From: Alphaproteobacteria bacterium
GTDB taxonomy: Bacteria > Pseudomonadota > Alphaproteobacteria > JAEULC01
Direction of reading: 5' to 3'
Assembly (NCBI GenBank): GCA_020851015.1
Contig: JADZDN010000317.1
Coordinates: 1 to 5,466 of the forward strand
DNA length: 5,466 nt
The notes below the pieces were generated by a model that made no database searches, had not been told where the DNA came from, and was given only the letters and a program-made list of their open reading frames with translations. Shown in pieces: positions 1 to 5,080 of this stretch; within the stretch, counting starts at the first letter, position 1, and the number at the start of each line of letters is the position of its first letter. Position numbers and translations under genes: made by a program.

Positions 1-379
1 GCGCCAGGCCGGCCTCGACCTGGCTCTTGTGGATCGCCTGGATGCCGGCGCGGATGATCTCGGTCGAATAGGCGCCGAGGTTGATCGCCAGCGCGACGAC
101 CGCAGCGGTGGTGGCGTCGAGCCGCAGGCCCAGGCTCGGCAGCCCGAAGAACACCAGGAAAAGCTGGATCAGCAGCGGCGTGTTGCGGATCACCTCGACA
201 TAGGACGTGGCGGCAAGGCGCAGCGCCGCGGGGCCCCAGCTGCGCGCCAGCGCGCCGGCGATGCCGATCACGAGGCCGAACAGCATCGTGGTCGCCGACA
301 ATTCGAGGGTCAGCACGGCGCCGTCGACCAGCGCCGGGAACTGGGCGAACACATCGCGGAAGTTGAACGTATAGATCAT
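1..379 (-). CDS. Polar amino-acid ABC transporter permease (HisM/ArtQ type), N-terminal part
   Basis: This is an inner-membrane permease subunit of an ABC importer for polar amino acids or similar small solutes. About 126 residues are visible; the gene continues past the left edge. The protein starts MIYTFNFRDVF and shows a hydrophobic helix at about residues 17-40 (ALVDGAVLTLELSATTMLFG onward). The family signature VEVIRNTPLLIQLFLVFFGL follows at about 60-80. A third helix comes next, then the start of the EAA loop (AGIQAIHKSQVEAGLA), where the ATPase docks. HisM-type permeases usually have about 215-240 residues, so roughly half is missing. The ATG at 379-377 fits the family N-terminus, with a G-rich but unexceptional leader before it. 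It is transcribed away from the IclR gene, the usual arrangement when the regulator controls the transporter. The partner genes (ATPase, binding protein, second permease) should lie to the left, so the exact substrate cannot be read here. Confidence 0.93.
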   Translation of the reverse strand, partial: MIYTFNFRDVFAQFPALVDGAVLTLELSATTMLFGLVIGIAGALARSWGPAALRLAATSYVEVIRNTPLLIQLFLVFFGLPSLGLRLDATTAAVVALAINLGAYSTEIIRAGIQAIHKSQVEAGLA

Positions 380-433
380 GCGGTCCCGCCCCCCTGCCGC
401 GGTCCGCCGGCCCTTCTCGTCGCCGCCGCTTGC

Positions 434-471
434 TTGATTTTATTCTTCAAACGACGTTTCATCCGGGAAAC
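434..471. promoter_or_regulatory. Divergent promoter/operator region between permease and iclR genes
   Basis: This is the only AT-rich patch in the 166-bp gap between the two divergent genes. On the plus strand, TTGATT (434-439) and TTTCAT (457-462) are 17 bases apart and could be a weak -35/-10 pair for the iclR gene. On the minus strand, TAAAAT (442-437) resembles a -10 box for the permease, but no good -35 box is seen. Two palindromes overlap here: AAACG-A-CGTTT (449-459) and GTTTC-N6-GAAAC (456-471). The second is 16 bp long with an AT-containing half site, similar in size to operators known for IclR-family proteins. They would overlap both putative promoters, fitting autoregulation plus control of the transporter. 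The promoter assignments are inference; the palindromes are directly visible. Confidence 0.4.
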
Positions 472-545
472 TAATGGCGCCTCCCGGCCGAGTCAATCCG
501 GGCCGGCGCCAAAAGGCAATGCCAGGAGCGGGACGGCCAGGGGCG

Positions 546-1310
546 ATGGCGGTCGAGACCTTGCGCCAGTACAGCGCGCCGGCGCTGGAGAAGGGCATCG
601 ACGTGGTCGAGCTGCTGGACGGCGCGCACGCGCCGATGGGCTTGAGCGAGATCGCCGCCGCGCTGAAGCGGTCGAAGAGCGAGATGTTCCGCGTGCTGCG
701 CGTGCTGGAGTCGCGCGGCTACATCGAGCGGCCGCTGCCGTCCGACCGCTATCGCCTCACCAACAAGCTGTTTGTCACCGGGCTGCGCCAGCCGCCGGTG
801 GCCGAGCTGCTGGACGTCGCCTATCCCGAGATGCGGCAGCTGGCGGCCGCGATCCGCCAGTCCTGCCACCTCAGCGTGCTGTCCGGCGAGCGCATGATCA
901 CCGTGGCGCGCGTCGAGGGGCCGGGCGAGGTCAGCTTCATGCTGCGCGTGGGCTACGGCGTGTCGGTCGCGCTGTCGGCGTCGGGGCGCGTCTACCTGGC
1001 GCTGCTGCCGGAGGCGCAGCGCCAGCGCTGGGTGACGCGGCTCCGGCGCAAGGGGCTGGCCGAGCGGTTGGCGCTGATCCGCCGGCGTGGCTACGAGCTG
1101 GCGCCGAGCCCGGTCGTGGCGGGCGTCACCGACGTCAGCTTCCCGCTGACCGATACCGATGGCGCGGTGGTCGCCTGCCTGGCGGCGCCGCTGGTGCGGC
1201 GGCTGGGCGAGCCGGACGACCGGGCCGGCATTCTCGCCGCGCTGGGCGCCGCCGCCGGCCGCATCTCGGCTTCCCTGCGCACGGCGCCGGGCGACCCGGC
1301 CAAGATGTGA
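546..1310 (+). CDS. IclR-family transcriptional regulator
   Basis: This 254-residue protein matches the usual IclR length of about 250-270. Residues 8-27 (QYSAPALEKGIDVVELLDG) are the typical opening of the winged helix-turn-helix domain. The recognition region follows at about 32-60 (GLSEIAAALKRSKSEMFRVL, then RVLESRGYIER). The ligand-binding, GAF-like domain covers about 78-250, with the family-typical stretch VSVALSASGRVYLALL and the later segment GVTDVSFPLTDTDGAVVACL. Upstream in-frame ATGs exist at 474 and 519. I chose 546 because family members begin just before this QYSAPALEKG block and the extra residues are low-complexity Arg/Gly/Pro. The ribosome binding site before 546 is poor (AGGGG only 2 bases away), so the start is somewhat uncertain. 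The gene is divergent from an amino-acid permease and precedes catabolic genes, so it probably controls uptake and breakdown of their substrate. The ligand is unknown. Confidence 0.93.
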   Translation: MAVETLRQYSAPALEKGIDVVELLDGAHAPMGLSEIAAALKRSKSEMFRVLRVLESRGYIERPLPSDRYRLTNKLFVTGLRQPPVAELLDVAYPEMRQLAAAIRQSCHLSVLSGERMITVARVEGPGEVSFMLRVGYGVSVALSASGRVYLALLPEAQRQRWVTRLRRKGLAERLALIRRRGYELAPSPVVAGVTDVSFPLTDTDGAVVACLAAPLVRRLGEPDDRAGILAALGAAAGRISASLRTAPGDPAKM

Positions 1311-1313
1311 GGA

Positions 1314-1334
1314 TTGCGGGGAAAAATACCGCAA
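1314..1334. promoter_or_regulatory. Inverted repeat TTGCGG-N9-CCGCAA just after iclR
   Basis: A perfect 6-bp inverted repeat with a 9-base A-rich spacer begins three bases after the iclR stop codon. It could be an operator upstream of the ada-like gene. It could also be a weak transcription stop, but it lacks a downstream T-run, which argues against an intrinsic terminator. The A-rich spacer is unusual in this G+C-rich setting. No convincing -35/-10 pair for the ada-like gene was found between here and its start. Confidence 0.3.
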
Positions 1335-1382
1335 GAAGCGGGTGGGCGCGGGCCCTCGCGCCGCCTAGGTTTGCTCCAGGCC

Positions 1383-1406
1383 TGCAACACGGGGTTGCAC
1401 CCGCAA
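1383..1406. promoter_or_regulatory. Overlapping inverted repeats upstream of the ada-like gene
   Basis: TGCAAC (1383-1388) pairs with GTTGCA (1394-1399), and TTGC (1395-1398) can instead pair with GCAA (1403-1406). The two pairings share bases and exclude each other. They lie just before the ribosome binding site GAGGG (1412-1416) of the ada-like gene. They may be half sites for the AraC-type domain of that protein, or alternative RNA folds near the ribosome site. Both ideas are inference; short repeats of this kind also occur by chance. Confidence 0.25.
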
Positions 1407-1421
1407 TCGAAGAGGGCGACC

Positions 1422-2324
1422 ATGACACTCGCAATGGCTTCTTCCCCCGCCACCATCATCCGCGCCGGCCAGCGGGACGGCGATCCCTATCACGCCAGCA
1501 TCGAGCGTGCGCTCGGCTGGCTGTCGCGCAACTGGCGCCAGCAACCCGAGCTGGCCGCGGTGGCCGAATCGGCTGGCATGAGCGAATACCACTTCCAGCG
1601 CGTCTTCACCCGCTGGGTCGGGGTCAGCCCGAAGAAGTTCCTGGGCTACCTGACCCTCGACAGCGCCAAGGCCTGCCTGGAGCGCGGCGAGAGCGTGCTG
1701 GACGCGGCCTACGAATCCGGTCTCAGCGGCCCGTCGCGGCTGCACGACCTGTTCGTCACGCAGGAGGCGCTGACCCCCGGCGAGTACAAGACCCGCGGCG
1801 CCGGGCTGGAGATCGGCTACGGCTTCGCGGCCTCGCCCTTCGGCGAATGCCTGGTGATGTGGACCCCGCGCGGGATCTGCGCGTTGGGCTTCGTCGAGAA
1901 CGATGACCGCTTGGCCTGCCACGCCGACCTGGCGGGGCGGTTCCCGGGCGCGCGTTTCGTCGAGGACACGGCGACCGCCGTGCGCCTGACGGCCGACGCC
2001 TTCGCGCCGGTGGGTAAGCGCGGCAAGCTGGGCCTCGTGCTGATGGGCTCGCCGTTCCAGATCAAGGTGTGGGAGGCGCTGCTTCAGGTGCCGGAGGGCG
2101 CGCTGGTATCCTACGAAGGCCTGGCGGCCGCGATCGGCAAGCCCACGGCGGCGCGCGCGGTCGGCACGGCGGTGGGCGCCAACCCGATCTCGTTCCTGAT
2201 TCCCTGCCACCGCGCGATCCGCAAGACCGGCGTGATCAGCGACTACCACTGGGGCCGCGCGCGCAAGCTGGCGCTGATCGGCTGGGAGCAGGCGCGGGCG
2301 GAGAAGGCGGGCGCGGCGGCTTGA
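1422..2324 (+). CDS. ada: Ada-like protein: AraC-type HTH plus O6-methylguanine-DNA methyltransferase, no N-terminal Ada zinc domain
   Basis: The protein repairs O6-alkylguanine by moving the alkyl group irreversibly to its own cysteine, and probably also acts as a transcription factor. It has 300 residues against about 354 for E. coli Ada. An AraC-type double helix-turn-helix covers about 24-125 (LAAVAESAGMSEYHFQRVFT, then VLDAAYESGLSGPSRLHDLF). A linking alpha/beta domain follows at about 130-205, and the methyltransferase domain at about 208-295. This domain contains FQIKVWEALLQVPEGALVSY, the RAVG arginine-finger segment, and the active-site PCHR motif with Cys262. The N-terminal four-cysteine zinc domain, which senses methylphosphotriesters in E. 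coli Ada, is absent. The ATG at 1422 has a good site (GAGGG, 5 bases away); an in-frame start at 1314 would add 36 residues with no family character. After PCHR the usual GxLSGY reads GVISDYHWG. It is 111 bp downstream of iclR and ends just before a palindromic repeat, so it is probably its own transcription unit. Confidence 0.93.
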   Translation: MTLAMASSPATIIRAGQRDGDPYHASIERALGWLSRNWRQQPELAAVAESAGMSEYHFQRVFTRWVGVSPKKFLGYLTLDSAKACLERGESVLDAAYESGLSGPSRLHDLFVTQEALTPGEYKTRGAGLEIGYGFAASPFGECLVMWTPRGICALGFVENDDRLACHADLAGRFPGARFVEDTATAVRLTADAFAPVGKRGKLGLVLMGSPFQIKVWEALLQVPEGALVSYEGLAAAIGKPTAARAVGTAVGANPISFLIPCHRAIRKTGVISDYHWGRARKLALIGWEQARAEKAGAAA

Positions 2325-2335
2325 CCTTCCCGCGG

Positions 2336-2451
2336 TTCCCTCACCCTCCCGGCGCTGCGCGCCGGGCCCCTCCCTCTCCCGGTGGGAGAGGGCTTCCGGA
2401 ACCCTCTCCCATCGGGAGAGGGTGGTGAGCGAAGCGAACCGGGTGAGGGAA
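2336..2451. repeat. 116-bp palindromic repeat (REP/REPIN-like) with 11-bp terminal inverted repeats
   Basis: The outer ends are a perfect 11-bp inverted repeat, TTCCCTCACCC (2336-2346) and GGGTGAGGGAA (2441-2451). Inside are three hairpins: CCCGGCGC-TGC-GCGCCGGG (2348-2366), CCCTCTCCC-GGT-GGGAGAGGG (2372-2392) and ACCCTCTCCC-ATC-GGGAGAGGGT (2401-2423). The last two share the same 9-bp stem and flank the palindrome TTCCGGAA (2394-2401). Sequences built on CCCTCTCCC/GGGAGAGGG with CCCTCACCC ends are familiar as intergenic repeats in high-G+C proteobacteria. The element fills the gap after the ada-like gene and extends through the first codons of the next gene. There is no T-run, so it is not a classic terminator, though the folded RNA could slow transcription or block decay from the 3' end. 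CGCGG occurs beside both ends (2331-2335 and 2453-2457, one base offset on the right), but this may be chance in such G+C-rich DNA. Confidence 0.85.
2414..2427 (+). promoter_or_regulatory. Ribosome binding site and start codon of the lyase gene, inside the repeat
   Basis: The 3' arm of the last hairpin, GGGAGAGGG (2414-2422), looks like a Shine-Dalgarno sequence. GGAG (2415-2418) lies 6 bases before the GTG at 2425. A second GTG sits at 2422 but is too close, and one at 2443 has no good site before it. The arm is also paired in the hairpin 2401-2423, so initiation could depend on opening that fold. No ATG is available near the conserved part of the protein. Confidence 0.45.
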
Positions 2452-3546
2452 GCGCGGCTCCTCGTCAATCCACGCTTTTCGCTCGGCCCCTACGGCGAAC
2501 GCGAAAGCGCGGTGCTGTCGGAAGCGGATTTCTCCGCTGCGCGCGATGCCGTCACCGCCTGGCCGGAATACGCGCGCACCCCGCTGGTCGACCGGCCCGA
2601 TTTGGCGCGCGCGATGGGCGTCGCCTCGCTTTGCGTGAAGTACGAGGGCGCGCGCTTCGCCGTGGGCAGCTTCAAGGCGCTGGGTCCGGCCTATGCCGCG
2701 CTGCGGCTGATCGAGCGCGCGGGCAAGCCGGTGACGCTGGTTTCCGCGACCTCGGGCAACCACGGCCGCGCCGTGGCCTGGATGGCGCAGCGCATGGGGG
2801 CCGCCTGCCGCATCTACATGAGCGAGGGGGTGAGCGCCGGACGCGCCCGCGCGATCGCGGGCTTCGGCGCGACGGTGGTGCGGGTGAAGGGCAATTTCGA
2901 CGACGCCCTGGCGCGCTGCTACGCCGAGGCCGAGCGCGAGGGCTACCTGGTCGTCTCGGACCTGCCGCAGCCCGGCTATCCCGAGGTGCCGCGGCACACG
3001 CTGCACGGCTACGCGGTGCTGGGCGAGGAGCTGGCCGACCAGGCGCCGGACGCCACGCACATCTTCGTCGGCGCGGGCAGCGGCACGCTGGCCGGGGCGA
3101 TCACCGCGCGGAGCTGGCAGCGCCTGGGCGCGGCGCGGCCGCGCCTGGTGCCGGTCGAGCCGCTGGCGGCCGATGCGCTCTACCAGAGCGCCCAGGCGGG
3201 CCTGCGCTCGCGCACCCAGGGCAGCATGGAGAGCCTGATGGACGGGCTGGTGGTGGGCGTGGCCTCGGCGCTGGCCTGGTTGCTGCTCGACCGCGGCGCC
3301 TTCGCCTTTCTCGCCATCCCTGACTCGCCCGCCATTTCGGCCATGCGTGCGGCCCATGCCGGGCCGCAGGCGCTGATGATCGGCGAGACCGGCATCGCCG
3401 GGCTTGCCGGCGCGACGGTGGCTTGCGAGCATCAGGATATGCGCCGCAGTCTTGGCATCGACGCCGGATCGCGAATCGTGGCCGTGGCCTGCGAGGGCGC
3501 GACCGACCCCCAGCTGTTCCAGCGCCTGGTCGGGGGCCACGCGTGA
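2425..3546 (+). CDS. PLP-dependent lyase of the diaminopropionate ammonia-lyase type
   Basis: This is a fold-type II pyridoxal-phosphate enzyme of 373 residues (E. coli DpaL has about 398). The family cleaves 2,3-diaminopropionate to pyruvate and ammonia; relatives act on serine, threonine or hydroxyaspartate. Visible features: RTPL at about 51-54; the Schiff-base lysine Lys84 in FAVGSFKALG; the substrate/cofactor loop SATSGNHGRAVAWMAQRMG with Ser110; Asp179 in VVSDLPQPGYPEVP; and the glycine-rich phosphate loop VGAGSGTLAG at about 215-224. E. coli DpaL has TDGNHG where this protein has TSGNHG, so one of two recalled catalytic aspartates is a serine, while the other (Asp179) is kept. The true substrate may therefore differ. 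The first nine codons lie in a palindromic repeat, so the native N-terminus was probably altered. The conserved part begins at about LLVNPRFS. The last 4 bases overlap the M81 gene, implying co-translation. The family call is firm; the substrate is not. Confidence 0.87.
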   Translation: MSEANRVREARLLVNPRFSLGPYGERESAVLSEADFSAARDAVTAWPEYARTPLVDRPDLARAMGVASLCVKYEGARFAVGSFKALGPAYAALRLIERAGKPVTLVSATSGNHGRAVAWMAQRMGAACRIYMSEGVSAGRARAIAGFGATVVRVKGNFDDALARCYAEAEREGYLVVSDLPQPGYPEVPRHTLHGYAVLGEELADQAPDATHIFVGAGSGTLAGAITARSWQRLGAARPRLVPVEPLAADALYQSAQAGLRSRTQGSMESLMDGLVVGVASALAWLLLDRGAFAFLAIPDSPAISAMRAAHAGPQALMIGETGIAGLAGATVACEHQDMRRSLGIDAGSRIVAVACEGATDPQLFQRLVGGHA

Positions 3547-5024
3547 ACCGCAAGCGCGTCGCCATCGGCGCCCTGCTGTTCGAGGGCAATACGCTCTCGA
3601 CCGTCGTGACCGAGCGGCGCGACTTCGCCAGCAAATACCTGGTATCGGGCGAGGCGTTCCCGACGCAGCTCGCCGCCACCAACACCGAGATCGGCGGCGC
3701 GCTGGAGGTGCTGCGCGGCGCCGATCTGGACGTGGTGCCGCTCTTGGCCACGCATGGCGGGGCGGGCGGCCGCGTATCGGCGCGCTGCTATGGCGAATTG
3801 CGCGACGAATTGCTGGCGCGCCTGCGCGCGGCGGACCGGGTCGACGGCGTCTACCTGGCGCTGCACGGCTCGTTCATCGCCGAGGGACTGGACGACGCGG
3901 AGGGCGAGATCCTGGAAGCGACCCGCGCGATCGTGGGGCCTGATGTGCCGATCGCCGTGTCCTGCGACCTGCACGGGCACATCACCGCCGCGATGCTGCG
4001 CCATGCCTGCATCCTGGTGGGCTATCGCGAGTATCCGCATGACGACACGCGCGAGACCGGTGCGCGGGTCGCGACCCTGCTGATCCGGACGCTGAACGGC
4101 CAGATCAGGCCGGTCACGCGGTTGTGCCGCGCGCCGATGATCCTGCCGGCCCAGCGCCAGCGCACCAGGGGGGATGGTCCGATGCGCGCGATCATCGACA
4201 TCGCGCGGGCGCGCGAGGCCGACGGCACGGCGCTGGCGGCGAGCTATTTCTGCGTCCAGCCCTGGCTCGACCTGCCCGGGGTGGGCGTGACCGGCGCGGC
4301 GGTGGCGGACGGCGACGCGGCCAAGGCCGAGCGCGCGGCGCGGGAAATCGCCGAAGCGATGTGGCAGCGACGGCATGACTTCCTGGTGCCGACCGAGACG
4401 CCGCAATCCGCCATCGCCAAGGGACTTGCCGCGGCGGGCGGGCCGGTCGTGCTGGCCGACGCGGCGGATTGCGTGGGCGGCGGCGCGGCGGGCGATTCCG
4501 CCGTCGTCCTCGACGCGCTGCTGCGCCACGCGCCGGGCCAGGCGGCCGCGATCCATATCGTCGATGCGGAGACCGTCGTGCAGGCCAAGGCTGCGGGTGT
4601 CGGCACGCGCGTCAAGGCGCGCTTCGGTCTGCAGCGCGTCGCCGCCGAGGCCGTGGTCGAACGCTACGAGGCCGACGCCCGCTTCCGCTACTCGGGCGGG
4701 CTGATGGGCGGGGTCGAGGCGGCGCTGGGACCATCGGCGCTGCTCGCGGTCGGGCCGGTCAAGGTGCTGTGCAGCTCGCTGTCGGCCTACGAGTACGCCG
4801 ACGAGGCGTTCGCCGCGTTCGGCGTCGACCCGCGCGGGCTGAAATTCGTCGTGGTCAAGAATCCGATGAACTACCAGCAGGCCTATGCCGGCGCGCCGGC
4901 GATGTTCGTGCTCGACACGCCCGGGCCGACGCCGAGCAACCTGGCGTCGGTCGCCTGGCGGCGGCTCGACCGGCCGTGCTTTCCGATGGAAGACGGATTC
5001 CAGCCGGTCTTCCGAACGGCGTAG
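3543..5024 (+). CDS. M81-family metallohydrolase (microcystinase C / MlrC-like)
   Basis: This 493-residue protein has the two-part MlrC architecture: an N-terminal metal-binding domain (DUF1485, about 1-290) and a C-terminal MlrC domain (about 300-480). Predicted metal ligands are Glu14 (FEGNTLS), His108 (ALHGSF), Asp142 and His144 (CDLHGH), and His166 (YREYPHDD). Their spacing matches the Glu56, His150, Asp184, His186 and His208 set I recall for Sphingomonas MlrC. The C-terminal domain has DAADCVGGGAAGD (306-318), a variant of DNxGGGxxGD, then PMNY and DTPGPTPSNLASVAWRRLDR near the end. MlrC cuts an amide bond in linearised microcystin. Most homologues sit beside amino-acid or peptide transporters and have unknown substrates. 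The start is a GTG whose bases overlap the lyase stop (GTGA), with GGGGG 6 bases upstream, so the pair is translationally coupled. No signal peptide is seen, so it should be cytoplasmic. The N-terminal HETN motif reads FEGN here, as in part of the family. Confidence 0.92.
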   Translation: MNRKRVAIGALLFEGNTLSTVVTERRDFASKYLVSGEAFPTQLAATNTEIGGALEVLRGADLDVVPLLATHGGAGGRVSARCYGELRDELLARLRAADRVDGVYLALHGSFIAEGLDDAEGEILEATRAIVGPDVPIAVSCDLHGHITAAMLRHACILVGYREYPHDDTRETGARVATLLIRTLNGQIRPVTRLCRAPMILPAQRQRTRGDGPMRAIIDIARAREADGTALAASYFCVQPWLDLPGVGVTGAAVADGDAAKAERAAREIAEAMWQRRHDFLVPTETPQSAIAKGLAAAGGPVVLADAADCVGGGAAGDSAVVLDALLRHAPGQAAAIHIVDAETVVQAKAAGVGTRVKARFGLQRVAAEAVVERYEADARFRYSGGLMGGVEAALGPSALLAVGPVKVLCSSLSAYEYADEAFAAFGVDPRGLKFVVVKNPMNYQQAYAGAPAMFVLDTPGPTPSNLASVAWRRLDRPCFPMEDGFQPVFRTA

Positions 5025-5080
5025 ATCGGCCGCGCCGGCCCGGCTATCCTGCGCACTACGCTTTCAGCAGGGGAAACGCC

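Noticed and set aside
29..1906. A 625-codon open frame on the plus strand running across the permease, iclR and ada-like genes
   Set aside because: Its translation is Arg/Gly/Ala-rich with no family character and spans genes on both strands. It is a shadow frame caused by the high G+C content.
2401..2423. The last repeat hairpin as an intrinsic terminator for the ada-like gene
   Set aside because: The stem is strong, but it is followed by GGTGAGCG and not by T residues, and it leads straight into the next gene.
2331..2457. CGCGG on both sides of the repeat as a target-site duplication
   Set aside because: It is only 5 bp, pure G+C, and offset by one base on the right side. Chance is a sufficient explanation.
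2341..3540. Long antisense frames opposite the lyase, M81 and iclR genes (also 3432-4556, 1365-2468 and 471-1334)
   Set aside because: They are low-complexity Arg/His/Gln-rich translations exactly opposite well-supported genes, as expected in G+C-rich coding DNA.
5028..5040. Hairpin GGCCG-CGC-CGGCC after the M81 stop codon as a terminator
   Set aside because: The stem is only 5 bp and no T-run follows. Such GC hairpins are common by chance at this composition.
5022..5050. TAGATC (5022-5027) and TATCCT (5045-5050), 17 bases apart, as a promoter for the dehydrogenase
   Set aside because: TATCCT is an acceptable -10 box, but the -35 match is poor and overlaps the M81 stop codon. It is too weak to list as a feature.
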